Shown here piece by piece: positions 7,647 through 16,144 of a stretch of 23,011 nucleotides of DNA; the stretch's first letter is position 1, and every line of letters starts with the position of its first letter. This stretch comes from JBFJVZ01 sp041623895 (lineage in GTDB: Bacteria > Planctomycetota > Planctomycetia > Pirellulales > Pirellulaceae). A program made the position numbers and the translations under genes. The notes beneath the pieces are model-generated. The model made no database searches. It was not told where the DNA came from and was given only the letters and a program-made list of their open reading frames with translations. The stretch lies in NCBI GenBank assembly GCA_041623895.1, contig JBFJVZ010000066.1:1-23011 (forward strand). The letters are read 5' to 3'.

Positions 7647-9416
7647 CTACTGGAATTGGTCTGGCTCCAACGTGGTATCGGCGGGGATATCCGACCTTGC
7701 TGTCTTGCCAATGATTCGATCGCGGTCTTTCCAGGCAAGGCCGGTCCCCGGACTCTTGAGCACGAGCATCGATTCGGAAACGACCGTACCGGCGGGAATC
7801 GCATCGGCACTGGTCAGGCTGCGGGCAAGTTTACGTTTTGCAGTTTCAACCACCGGTAGAAAAGCTTTTTCGCCATTTCCCATCGCCTGCTCACAGAGTC
7901 GAATGTATCGAATCATCCGGCGCAGGCCTTCTTCTTCCAACGCGGCGGCATGATCCGTACCGGGCATCGCCCGGGAAAGCGTCACGTGTTTTTCGATAAA
8001 CGGTGCCCCCATGACGGCTGCAGCGACGCAGGTAATGATTCCGGTTGTGTGATCGGACAAGCCAACCTGGCAGCCGAATTCTTGCCGGATCGTTTCCATC
8101 GCCCGCAGATTCACGTTTTCTATTTCGGTCGGATATTGAGAAACACAATGAGTGATCAAGATTGAATCGGTGTCACCGCCCAGAGCCTCAATCGCCTCAC
8201 GGATATCGTTCATGTCCGCCATGCCCGTGGAAAGTACAACCGGCTTACCCGTGTCGGCAACGCATCTGAGCAAGGGAATGTTGGTGATGTCGCGTGAGGC
8301 GATTTTGTAGACTGGATTGCCGACACGCTCGAGCAAATCTACCGAAGGCGGATCGCAGGCGGTGCAAAAATAGATCAACCCACGCGCGAGCGCGTATTCC
8401 CTCAGCTCCTTGTGTTGATCCTCATTCAATTCCAGATATTCGCGGTGCTGTCCATACGTGCTGCCGAAGGAGTTTGGATTGTCATACGGTTGGTGATACG
8501 CTTCGGCGGTCAGTTCCCATTTGATCTCACGTTTCTGAAACTTGACGGCGTCGCAGCCGGCATTGGCGGCCATGTCGATCAACTTTTTTGCCATCCCGAC
8601 TTGGCCATTATGATTCTGGCCGATTTCGGCGACGACAAAACAAGGTCGCCCGGGGCCGACTTCACGTCCGGCGATCTTAAACGGAACTTCACTGATCGTC
8701 GCGGAGGCAGCGGTGGTGAGTCCAGCGCGTTTGCGGTCAAGCCATCGATAACAGGCTGCCAATTCCACCGCTTGCCCCTCGACTTCGACGTCTTTCAACA
8801 TTTGCTCAAAGGCTTCCAGCTGAGACTGATTGTCAATCGTCATGAAGGGATCAAGCTCAGGGCGAAGACCGCCAAAGTCAGCGGCTAGCTCGTGAATGGA
8901 AAACCATTGCGGGTTTTTTCGCAGCAGCGGTGTGACATGTTCCCGATCGAAGGATTCGGTGGCCTGATCGGCAGCGAGTCGCAAGGCCTTGATTTGGATG
9001 AATTCAGGGACGACGTGTGACAAACCGGTTACGTGCGTGTAGTCGGCGTTACTCTTCAAGTGCTCGGCATAGGCAGCCTTCGAAGCCTCCGGATCGTACA
9101 TGGGGTTGTCGGCGGTAAAGCGAATGATGCAGTCGTCAGGATCAAGACTGGATGTGGCGGCGTTGAAGCGATCTAGCACATCAGCGCGGTCGCCACGAAA
9201 GACTCGGATGCCCATTTGCCGCATCATCGCTTCAATTGGATCATCAGCGAGATCGGTACTGGTAGCGACAATGATGTCATCGATAAAATCCATGGCCCGA
9301 ACGCGCCGGATGACGCGAACGAGCAATGGTTTGCCGCCGACGGCCATCAGTGACTTTCCGCGCAGCCGGCTACTGAGCATGCGGGCCTGGATCACGGCAT
9401 AGGCTTTGCTGCTCAT
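7647..9416 (-). CDS. Bifunctional SpsF-type cytidylyltransferase / NeuB-type nonulosonate synthase with SAF domain
   Basis: A 589-residue fusion. Residues 5-230 are a CTP_transf_3/SpsF-like nucleotidyltransferase: VIQARMLSSRLRGKSL (8-23, the RMxSxRLxGK fingerprint), VFRGDRADVLDRFN (72-85), IRFTADNPMYDP (98-109). A linker of about 25 residues follows. Residues 258-500 are the NeuB (PEP-condensing) barrel: VAEIGQNHNG (262-271), DAVKFQKR (289-296), YKIASRDITNIPLL (370-383), VVLSTGM (393-399), GLSDHT (452-457), EKHVTLSRAMPGTDHAA (475-491). Residues about 530-588 form the antifreeze-like SAF domain (RSLTSADAIPAGTVV). In Bacillus spore coat synthesis SpsF and SpsE are separate proteins; here they are one chain. 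It would condense a sugar with PEP and activate the product with CTP. I chose the ATG at 9416, 4 nt after the polymerase stop; the extended frame to 9575 lies inside the previous gene. Confidence 0.93.
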   Translation of the reverse strand: MSSKAYAVIQARMLSSRLRGKSLMAVGGKPLLVRVIRRVRAMDFIDDIIVATSTDLADDPIEAMMRQMGIRVFRGDRADVLDRFNAATSSLDPDDCIIRFTADNPMYDPEASKAAYAEHLKSNADYTHVTGLSHVVPEFIQIKALRLAADQATESFDREHVTPLLRKNPQWFSIHELAADFGGLRPELDPFMTIDNQSQLEAFEQMLKDVEVEGQAVELAACYRWLDRKRAGLTTAASATISEVPFKIAGREVGPGRPCFVVAEIGQNHNGQVGMAKKLIDMAANAGCDAVKFQKREIKWELTAEAYHQPYDNPNSFGSTYGQHREYLELNEDQHKELREYALARGLIYFCTACDPPSVDLLERVGNPVYKIASRDITNIPLLRCVADTGKPVVLSTGMADMNDIREAIEALGGDTDSILITHCVSQYPTEIENVNLRAMETIRQEFGCQVGLSDHTTGIITCVAAAVMGAPFIEKHVTLSRAMPGTDHAAALEEEGLRRMIRYIRLCEQAMGNGEKAFLPVVETAKRKLARSLTSADAIPAGTVVSESMLVLKSPGTGLAWKDRDRIIGKTARSDIPADTTLEPDQFQ

Positions 9417-9420
9417 GCCG

Positions 9421-12030
9421 TTAATTGTTGCCTGCGGCCTTGCTTCGTCGCTGCGCCGCGTCCCGCAGATCCTGGGCTGCCATGGCATCGATGATCTGCT
9501 GGAATCGCGGCTGCTTTGGCAAGGCACGTCTGGCCCGTCGCGCCGCGAGCAAAGCTGCTTCTTTTTTTCCCGCATAGCGAAGCCGACCGATCAGCTTGAC
9601 TCTCAAATTGGGATCGGCTGGTTGTTCTTCGATTGCCGTCACGTAGTGCTGAAATGAATCTTCTGTGCGATCGAGCGAATAAAGAATGTCGCCGCAAAGT
9701 TCTTCACAATCTGCGCGTTCCCGTTTCGAATCGCATGCCTGGCAATCAACTTTTTCCAGCGCTCGCTGCAGGAACTCGGGCGCCTGTGCTTTCAAGACCG
9801 GATCGTTATCCGCATTGGCAAGCAAGTACCAGGCAGTCCGACGTTGGTTTTCAGGCAAATTTGGGATCACATCATCCAGCGTGACGTCGGATCGGCTTTG
9901 CACGAATTCGATCGCCCGGTGGGTTAAATGCGGTTTTTGTGCAATAGCTTTTTTCCATTGTGCTTTCGCAATCTCCAGCTCTCCTCCGTCAGCTGCCAGG
10001 ATCGCCAATTTGATTAGACCGTCGGGGTCACGAGTTTGTAACGTCGCCAACTGCTGCAATGCTGATTGGGTCCGACGGATATCGCGGTGAATAAAGTCCA
10101 GATAGACTTGCGCCGCTCGGGCTTCAATGCTAAGGGGAAGTTGAACGAAGATTCGTGTGGACAGGTCAAGTGAGCGGCGATAACCGGCGATGGAATCGAC
10201 CTCAGATTCAACCGCCAACTTGGGTTCGGCGGTCGATTGGTCGCGATCATTCCAGCGCAAGCGGCGGATCGCAGGACTGGTGTTTCGATACGCCGCCGCG
10301 ACGTCTTCCATTGACGGCGGATCCGACTCGATGACCTCTGCTAACCGTGCACGACGATGCTCCAGCTTCGCCGTTGCGGCGAGCACCGCGGGATGGGAAG
10401 TCCAATCCAGCATTGCGTGCAGCCATTGCAACTGCTTGTCCATCGCGTTGTCGTCCCCGGCGATCTGGTCCAACTGTGCGTCAACAGTCCGATAGGCGGT
10501 CTCGCAAACAGCGTCGTGTTTCAGCTTCGGCAAACATGCTGCGGTGCAAATGAGCGCAATGAATGCGGTTGCCAGCGTAAGTGGACGCTGCCAACGCGGT
10601 GCAAACAGGGACCTTTTCGCGGCATCATCTTTTTCCGGTGGTGAAACCTCAGCACTTCGCGAGACAATCGCCGTCAAAATGACGGCAAACAGGAATAAAT
10701 TGGCTGGAATGATCAGGCCAAAATCGAGGGATTGCGAGAAAGCTATTACGCCTAGAGTAAACCAGCCTGTGGTCCGCAATCCCTGGTCAATCGGGTCGGC
10801 CGATTTTGCCAACCGCAGCAATGCCCGGATCATCAGAAACATAAAACATGCGGCAAGCAGAAGACCGATGATGCCCTGTTCGACGATCAGTTCTAACCAC
10901 AGGTTATCCGCGTGATGAAACCAAAACTCTGGACTGGACTGTTGATGCGGTAGGTAAGCGTAAGCGTAGGTTGCCATGCCGGAGCCGGCGGGCAAATGCG
11001 ATTTTGCCGCCGACCAACCATCTGACCAGTGCTGCAAGCGATGGCCATGAAGCATACTTGCCTTTTCTTGCGATGCCGTCTGATTGATTCGATCGACAGA
11101 CTTCATACCCAGATCAAGTGGGACAATAAGTAGCAGCAGGCTAATGCCGATGGCGGCACCGACAACCGGTATCGTGATCCAACCGCGACGCTGTCTCATC
11201 CACCCAAACGCCAGCAATCCGCCAACCAGTGCTGCGGCGACGCCTCCGCGTGACCCACAAGCAAGCAGTCCGCCAAGGCATAATGCCGACCCGGCAACAC
11301 CAATGATCGAGTCACGGTCATTGATCAGTGAAAACAGGTCATTGAATTCAAAACTTCCATCGTCGACTTCTTGTCCCGTCAATGCATACAGTCGCCAGGA
11401 CAGTAGACCAAGGCTGGCGGCCAAGCCAAGGTTGAGGAACAGGGCGGCATTATTTCGGTTGACGAAGCTCCCAAACCCGCTGTTGCTTGTTGCGGCAAGA
11501 ACTGGATCGACCAAACACCAGAATCCAAACGCCGCGTGCAAACCAACTCCAACCGCCAAGATCAGCAGCAGAGTCCCGATCCGCGGCCTGGTGTTCAATA
11601 TCTGGCCGGCCGCCCAGACAAAAGCGGCAAGCGCCGTCAGTATTGCCGCCGCGTGGCGTGAACCATGGATGTCCAACGAAATCGGAAACCAGCCTTGATC
11701 GGGTTGCTTGACAAACGGCGAAATCCAGTCGCCATAAGCTGATGCGGTAGCGGGACTGAGCCAGCCGACCAGCGTCCGGGGCAAGGGGATCGTCTGCGAC
11801 CACGCGTAGGCTGCCCAGATCAACAACAGCAGCAACAGGTAGTTGGGACGCAGTGACCTCTGTTGAAGCAGCGCAGACGGCAAGACCAGCAGTCCTGCCA
11901 GCAAGATCACGAGGACTGCCAGATACTGGGTCCAGTGCAACACACCGCCGTAATCAGCGGCCAGCATGATTGGCAACAACAAGATCAAGGCTGTCGCCAA
12001 CCAGGCAGCAATTTTGATAGGAATCTTCAA
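9421..12030 (-). CDS. O-antigen ligase/Wzy-type polymerase with C-terminal TPR-like domain
   Basis: An 869-residue protein. Residues 1-490 hold about 12 membrane spans with the Wzy_C/RfaL signature late in the membrane part: LPAGSGMATYAYAYLP followed by FHHADNLWLELIVEQG, matching the periplasmic loop (H-x-x-N-x-x-x-E) of ligases and polymerases. Residues from about 500 to 869 form a soluble helical region, rich in Ala-Leu-Arg, that reads as TPR-like repeats and lies on the periplasmic side. The start codon is TTG at 12030; no other start precedes the first membrane segment and no good Shine-Dalgarno is seen. Its stop is 4 nt before the fusion gene. A polymerase role fits the Wzx/Wzy-type locus, but a ligase that attaches the polymer or glycan to a lipid or protein is equally possible. 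Confidence 0.87.
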   Translation of the reverse strand: MKIPIKIAAWLATALILLLPIMLAADYGGVLHWTQYLAVLVILLAGLLVLPSALLQQRSLRPNYLLLLLLIWAAYAWSQTIPLPRTLVGWLSPATASAYGDWISPFVKQPDQGWFPISLDIHGSRHAAAILTALAAFVWAAGQILNTRPRIGTLLLILAVGVGLHAAFGFWCLVDPVLAATSNSGFGSFVNRNNAALFLNLGLAASLGLLSWRLYALTGQEVDDGSFEFNDLFSLINDRDSIIGVAGSALCLGGLLACGSRGGVAAALVGGLLAFGWMRQRRGWITIPVVGAAIGISLLLLIVPLDLGMKSVDRINQTASQEKASMLHGHRLQHWSDGWSAAKSHLPAGSGMATYAYAYLPHQQSSPEFWFHHADNLWLELIVEQGIIGLLLAACFMFLMIRALLRLAKSADPIDQGLRTTGWFTLGVIAFSQSLDFGLIIPANLFLFAVILTAIVSRSAEVSPPEKDDAAKRSLFAPRWQRPLTLATAFIALICTAACLPKLKHDAVCETAYRTVDAQLDQIAGDDNAMDKQLQWLHAMLDWTSHPAVLAATAKLEHRRARLAEVIESDPPSMEDVAAAYRNTSPAIRRLRWNDRDQSTAEPKLAVESEVDSIAGYRRSLDLSTRIFVQLPLSIEARAAQVYLDFIHRDIRRTQSALQQLATLQTRDPDGLIKLAILAADGGELEIAKAQWKKAIAQKPHLTHRAIEFVQSRSDVTLDDVIPNLPENQRRTAWYLLANADNDPVLKAQAPEFLQRALEKVDCQACDSKRERADCEELCGDILYSLDRTEDSFQHYVTAIEEQPADPNLRVKLIGRLRYAGKKEAALLAARRARRALPKQPRFQQIIDAMAAQDLRDAAQRRSKAAGNN

Positions 12031-12078
12031 AGATTCAACAGGCTTTTAGAGAGCAGATCCAGCGGCAACTAACATTGA

Positions 12079-13095
12079 CTAGCTACCTGCACGGCTGACG
12101 GCTTCGTTGCGGGCAAGTTCCAAATCGTGATCGACCATCAGCTCGGCAAGTTCTTTGCAGGTCGTTGTCGCTGACCAGCCAAGTAGTTCTTTCGCCTTGG
12201 AACTGTCCCCGAGCAATAAATTAACTTCGGTTGGCCGGAAGTAGCGAGGATCTATTTCCACGTACTTGTGCCAATCCAGATCGAGATAACCAAAGGTATA
12301 ATCCAAGAATTCGCGAATGGTGTGCGTCTGACCGGTGGACAGCACAAAGTCATCGGGTTGGTGATGTTGAAGAATCAGCCACATGCCCTCGACATAATCT
12401 TTGGCATATCCCCAATCACGTTTAGCGTCCAAGTTACCGAGATAAAGTTTGTCTTGCAGGCCCAACTTGATTCGCGTTGCGGCGCGGGTAATCTTGCGGG
12501 TCACAAACGTCTCGCCGCGGCGCGGCGACTCATGGTTAAAGAGGATGCCGTTACTGGCAAACATATTGTAAGCGTGACGATAATTGACAGTTTGATGAAA
12601 TGCGTAAACCTTCGCGCAGGCGTAGGGACTTTGTGGTCGAAAAGGCGTCGTTTCCGTTTGCGGTGTTTCCACGACATCACCGTACATTTCAGAACTTGAT
12701 GCCTGATAAACTCGGACCTCCTTTTGCTTGTTAAGTTGCCTGGCTGATTCCAGCACGTTTAGCGCCCCAACACCGGTTGCTTGAAGGGTGTACACGGGCG
12801 AATCAAAGGAAACGCGAACGTGCGACTGAGCACCCAAATTGTAAATTTCGTCGGGAGCGATATCCAAAACCAGATTGGTAAGATTCTGACCGTCGGTCAG
12901 ATCTCCATAATGCAGCAGCAAGTTAGCTGAGGTCGAATGAGGATCGACATAGATGTGATCGATTCTGCCGGTGTTGAATGAGCTACTTCGACGGACGATG
13001 CCGTGGACCTCGTATCCTTTTTCCAGCAGCAATTCGGCCAAGTAGGAACCGTCTTGACCGGTGATGCCCGTGATCAATGCTTTCTTCTTTGTCAT
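12079..13095 (-). CDS. gmd: GDP-mannose 4,6-dehydratase
   Basis: A 338-residue extended SDR. The NADP-binding motif is ALITGITGQDGSYLAE (6-21), VHGIVRRSSSFNTGRIDHI (30-48) is a Gmd hallmark, SSSEMYGD (133-140) carries the catalytic Ser/Glu, and YACAK (158-162) gives the catalytic Tyr and Lys. FNHESPRRGETFVTRKI follows as in other Gmd enzymes. It makes GDP-4-keto-6-deoxy-D-mannose, the precursor of GDP-L-fucose. I prefer the ATG at 13095: AAGGAG lies 11 nt upstream, at 13107-13112. A GTG at 13107 lies inside that Shine-Dalgarno and would add four residues. It directly follows the GDP-fucose synthase gene, the usual pairing. Confidence 0.97.
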   Translation of the reverse strand: MTKKKALITGITGQDGSYLAELLLEKGYEVHGIVRRSSSFNTGRIDHIYVDPHSTSANLLLHYGDLTDGQNLTNLVLDIAPDEIYNLGAQSHVRVSFDSPVYTLQATGVGALNVLESARQLNKQKEVRVYQASSSEMYGDVVETPQTETTPFRPQSPYACAKVYAFHQTVNYRHAYNMFASNGILFNHESPRRGETFVTRKITRAATRIKLGLQDKLYLGNLDAKRDWGYAKDYVEGMWLILQHHQPDDFVLSTGQTHTIREFLDYTFGYLDLDWHKYVEIDPRYFRPTEVNLLLGDSSKAKELLGWSATTTCKELAELMVDHDLELARNEAVSRAGS

Positions 13096-13106
13096 CGTTT
13101 TCAGCA

Positions 13107-13112
13107 CTCCTT
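13107..13112 (-). promoter_or_regulatory. Shine-Dalgarno site deciding the gmd start
   Basis: AAGGAG on the minus strand lies 11 nt before the ATG at 13095 and just downstream of the fcl stop. The competing GTG start at 13107 uses the last base of this element as its own first base, so the ATG is the better start. The spacing is slightly long. Confidence 0.6.
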
Positions 13113-13113
13113 T

Positions 13114-14076
13114 TCAGACGGACCGAAGTGATCCGGCTTCTATTTCGTTGAGATAATCCTGGTAGGTCCGCCGCAGACCTTGTGGTAAAGGAATATTTGG
13201 ATTCCAGCCGGTGGATCGGATCAAGTCGATGTTGGTGCGTTTGACCGGGGTGCCGTCTTTCTTTGTCAGATCGTTGACGATCTCGCCATCGAAGCCCACG
13301 GTTTCGGCGACCAGTTCGGCCAACTCGCGAATCGAGACATCCGTTCCTGTCCCCACATTGACCAGATTGGGAGGATCGTCCAACGACAGCAGGTGCATCA
13401 GAGCATCTGCCAAATCGTCAACGTGCAGGAACTCGCGTCGCGGAGTCCCTGTGCCCCAAATCACAACCGGGTCGGCGCCACTAATAACCGCCTCGTGAAA
13501 ACGGCGTAGCAGCGCCGGCAGCACGTGCGAATGATCCGGATGATAGTTGTCGCCGGGTCCATACAAGTTGGTGGGCATCGCTGAATGATAGGTCACGCCG
13601 TACTGGCTGCGGTAATGCTGACACATCTTCAGCCCGCTAATCTTGGCCAGGGCATAGGCTTCGTTTGTACTTTCCAAAGGCCCGCTTAACAAACAGTCTT
13701 CCGACATCGGCTGCGGCGCATCACGCGGATAAATGCAGGTGCTGCCCAGAAACAGGAACCGCTGAACTCCCGACTTGTAGGCCGCATGAATAGCGTTAGC
13801 GGCCATGATCAGGTTTTCGTAGATAAACTCGGCCCGATAAGTATCGTTTGCGTAAATGCCGCCAACTTTGGCAGCAGCAAAAACAACAACGTCAGGACGC
13901 AGCGAATCAAAAAAGTCCTCGACGTCGGCTTGCCGCCGCAAGTCCAGCTCGCTCCGCGAGCGGACAACCACATCGGCGACTCCGAGTTCACTTAGTTTCC
14001 GCAGAACCGCGGACCCCACCATGCCTCGATGTCCCGCGACGTAGACGCGTCGGTCTTGCAGCTGTGTGTTGGACAA
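13114..14076 (-). CDS. fcl: GDP-L-fucose synthase (GDP-4-keto-6-deoxymannose 3,5-epimerase-4-reductase)
   Basis: A 320-residue extended SDR. The dinucleotide motif is VAGHRGMVGSAV (13-24), the catalytic Ser/Cys pair is GSTCIYP (111-117), and Tyr141 and Lys145 lie in YALAK. NLYGPGDNYHPDHSHVLPAL (170-189) carries the His of the active site. All are typical of Fcl/WcaG. It converts the Gmd product to GDP-L-fucose with NADPH. The start is TTG at 14076: in this frame an upstream TAG excludes an earlier start, and the next ATG is past the nucleotide-binding motif. It starts 36 nt after the UDP-glucose dehydrogenase stop and is followed 18 nt later by gmd. Confidence 0.96.
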   Translation of the reverse strand: MSNTQLQDRRVYVAGHRGMVGSAVLRKLSELGVADVVVRSRSELDLRRQADVEDFFDSLRPDVVVFAAAKVGGIYANDTYRAEFIYENLIMAANAIHAAYKSGVQRFLFLGSTCIYPRDAPQPMSEDCLLSGPLESTNEAYALAKISGLKMCQHYRSQYGVTYHSAMPTNLYGPGDNYHPDHSHVLPALLRRFHEAVISGADPVVIWGTGTPRREFLHVDDLADALMHLLSLDDPPNLVNVGTGTDVSIRELAELVAETVGFDGEIVNDLTKKDGTPVKRTNIDLIRSTGWNPNIPLPQGLRRTYQDYLNEIEAGSLRSV

Positions 14077-14112
14077 AAGACTTGCGCTCTAAAATGCGTA
14101 TGACAACGTGAG

Positions 14113-15519
14113 TCAAAAACCGATGCCCTGATACTCGAATCCTTGCCGATCGAGTTTTAGATTCTTAAGCACATTTCGGCCGTCAAATAAAAACGCCGGC
14201 TTTCGCATGGCGCCGTAAATGGACTGAAAGTCGGCATCCCTGAACTCGTCCCACTCCGTGAGTACCGCAATAGCATGGGCATGTTCAGCCGCCTCGTGAC
14301 AGCTGCCGACCACTTCTACGTGATCGCGAATCAACCGCTTCTTGGCTGCGCTGAGTTCGCGATCCGGTTCGGTAAAGACGTATTCCAAATCTTCGAGCAC
14401 CTGTTGTTCGCTGACGCGAGGATCGTAGATCGACAACCGTGCTTTCTCCAACAACAGGTCACGACAAACATAGATTGCCGCGGATTCACGAGTGTCGTTG
14501 GTGTCCTTCTTGAACGCGAATCCCCAGATCGCAACCTTCTTGTCCGAGACGGTGTTGAACATGGTCCGCACCATGCGATTGACGAAACGCTTTTTTTGGA
14601 AATCGTTCATGCGAACGACCTGTTCCCAGTAGTCGGCAACTTCCGGAAGTCCGAAATACTCGCACAGGTAAACCAGATTCAGGATGTCTTTCTGGAAGCA
14701 GCTGCCGCCGAAACCCACCGAAGCCTTGAGGAACTTGGGGCCGATTCGGGAATCGGTGCCGATTGCCGCGGCAACTTCATCAACATCTGCCTCGGTTGCT
14801 TCGCAGAGAGCCGAGATGGCGTTGATTGATGAAACTCGCTGCGCCAGGAACGCGTTCGCCGTCAGTTTCGATAGCTCGCTGCTCCAGAGGTTGGTCGTCA
14901 ACAAGCGATCGCGGGGTACCCAGTTGGCGTAAATATCGACAAGTGCCTGGATCGCGGTTGCGTTTTCGCCACCGATCAAGATTCGATCTGGATTCAGCAA
15001 GTCTTCCACTGCCGTGCCTTCGGCCAAAAACTCAGGATTACTGAGCACGTCAAAGGATGCGGAGTTACTACAGTTGGACAAGATGGTTTTGACGGCTTCG
15101 GCGGTGCGCACTGGCAACGTCGATTTTTCCACCACGATTTTGTATCCCTCAGCAACGTCAGCGATCTGGCGTGCGCACTTTTCAACGAATTCAAGATTGG
15201 CCGCGCGACCCGCACCAACACCAAAAGTCTTGGTCGGTGTATTGACCGAGATGAAAATCATGTCGGCATTGCGGATTGAATCGTTGACGTTGGTCGTGAA
15301 GGTAAGATTTCGATTGCGACAGGCGGCCACAATGCCGTCAAGTCCAGGTTCATAAACCGGCAACGTGTCCGAGTTCCATTTCGAGATTCGATCTTCGTTG
15401 ATATCAACAACATGCACGTCGATGTGCGGACATTTATTGGCAATCATGGCCATTGTGGGACCGCCCACATATCCGGCGCCGATGCAACAGATATTCTTGA
15501 TTTGCTGGTTTTCCATCAT
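14113..15519 (-). CDS. UDP-glucose 6-dehydrogenase, animal-type
   Basis: 468 residues from the first ATG of the pair at 15519/15516. The N-terminus is NICCIGAGYVGGPTMAMIA (9-27), then VVDINEDRISKWN (37-49), LPVYEPGL (53-60) and ISVNTPTKTFGVGAGRAANL (90-109). The catalytic region is GFGGSCFQKD (269-278) with Cys274, and FAFKKDTNDTRES is present. The wording matches metazoan UGDH almost block for block (the human nucleophile is Cys276) far better than the shorter bacterial Ugd/RkpK type. It makes UDP-glucuronate from UDP-glucose and 2 NAD. The frame is open upstream to 15609, but that would overlap the NusG-like gene, and the chosen start puts the GxGxxG motif in its usual place. A GDP-mannose dehydrogenase is less likely. 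Confidence 0.93.
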   Translation of the reverse strand: MMENQQIKNICCIGAGYVGGPTMAMIANKCPHIDVHVVDINEDRISKWNSDTLPVYEPGLDGIVAACRNRNLTFTTNVNDSIRNADMIFISVNTPTKTFGVGAGRAANLEFVEKCARQIADVAEGYKIVVEKSTLPVRTAEAVKTILSNCSNSASFDVLSNPEFLAEGTAVEDLLNPDRILIGGENATAIQALVDIYANWVPRDRLLTTNLWSSELSKLTANAFLAQRVSSINAISALCEATEADVDEVAAAIGTDSRIGPKFLKASVGFGGSCFQKDILNLVYLCEYFGLPEVADYWEQVVRMNDFQKKRFVNRMVRTMFNTVSDKKVAIWGFAFKKDTNDTRESAAIYVCRDLLLEKARLSIYDPRVSEQQVLEDLEYVFTEPDRELSAAKKRLIRDHVEVVGSCHEAAEHAHAIAVLTEWDEFRDADFQSIYGAMRKPAFLFDGRNVLKNLKLDRQGFEYQGIGF

Positions 15520-15565
15520 GCTTGACCTAAAACATCTCCCTAAGAAAGAAATCGAGCTCGTTGCT

Positions 15566-16135
15566 CTAAGTTGGTTCTCGACTTCCGAGCGGTTCCAACT
15601 GGCAGTCATCCAACCGCACGCTTACTCCCTGCTCCATGAAACGCACCGAGACGAGCAACCGGGTCTCGTGCTCGCGGCGTAGTACCGTGCCCTCGTAGCC
15701 GGCGAACGCGCCGCTGCGAACGCGAACATGCTGGCCAGGTTCCAATCGGCTTTCGATTGTCAGGGGCACGCCCATGTCAATCAGGTCGCAGATCTGTTTG
15801 GCATCGCTCAAGAATTCCGGCACATCGGTGATTTCAGTTGCCTTTTGAACGCAGCCGGTGCAAATGGCCTGATAGCGAGATTCATCATCACCGCATAGAA
15901 ACACATAATTATTGAACAGGGGCAGATAAGTTGTGCGAATGCGTCCCGACGGCGAGCGGCGGCGATGCTCGATCTGTGGCCCCCAATGCGAAAGGTTCAA
16001 ACGCCGCAGGTGGCGCATGAGCTGCTTTTCCTGCCGGCTCTTGGTATACAACAGCCACCATGGCTGCAGAGCGGAATCGGCCCGTTCCAACAGGTCTTGC
16101 GGCAAACAGTCAGGTTCGTGAGGAAGAATTGGCAC
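15566..16135 (-). CDS. NusG-paralogue transcription antiterminator (RfaH/UpxY/LoaP-like)
   Basis: A 189-residue protein. The NGN domain covers about residues 25-120: WWLLYTKSRQEKQLMRHL (26-43), the central LPLFNNYVFL (71-80), and a short acidic segment. The KOW domain is at 132-180: LEPGQHVRVRSGAFAGYEGT (131-150) and SVRLDDCQLEPL. This size and two-domain layout fit specialised NusG paralogues that join RNA polymerase and suppress pausing or termination in long polysaccharide operons. The start is GTG at 16135; the first 24 residues before the NGN domain look like a flexible extension. It lies between the initiating transferase and the rest of the pathway genes, 46 nt before the UGDH gene, and probably acts on this operon's own leader. 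The general housekeeping NusG is a less likely identity. Confidence 0.9.
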   Translation of the reverse strand: MPILPHEPDCLPQDLLERADSALQPWWLLYTKSRQEKQLMRHLRRLNLSHWGPQIEHRRRSPSGRIRTTYLPLFNNYVFLCGDDESRYQAICTGCVQKATEITDVPEFLSDAKQICDLIDMGVPLTIESRLEPGQHVRVRSGAFAGYEGTVLRREHETRLLVSVRFMEQGVSVRLDDCQLEPLGSREPT

Positions 16136-16144
16136 CGTGCTGTG

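Noticed and set aside
9417..9575. N-terminal extension of the SpsF-NeuB fusion.
   Set aside because: It lies entirely inside the polymerase gene and reads as low-complexity basic text; the ATG at 9416 fits the family N-terminus exactly.
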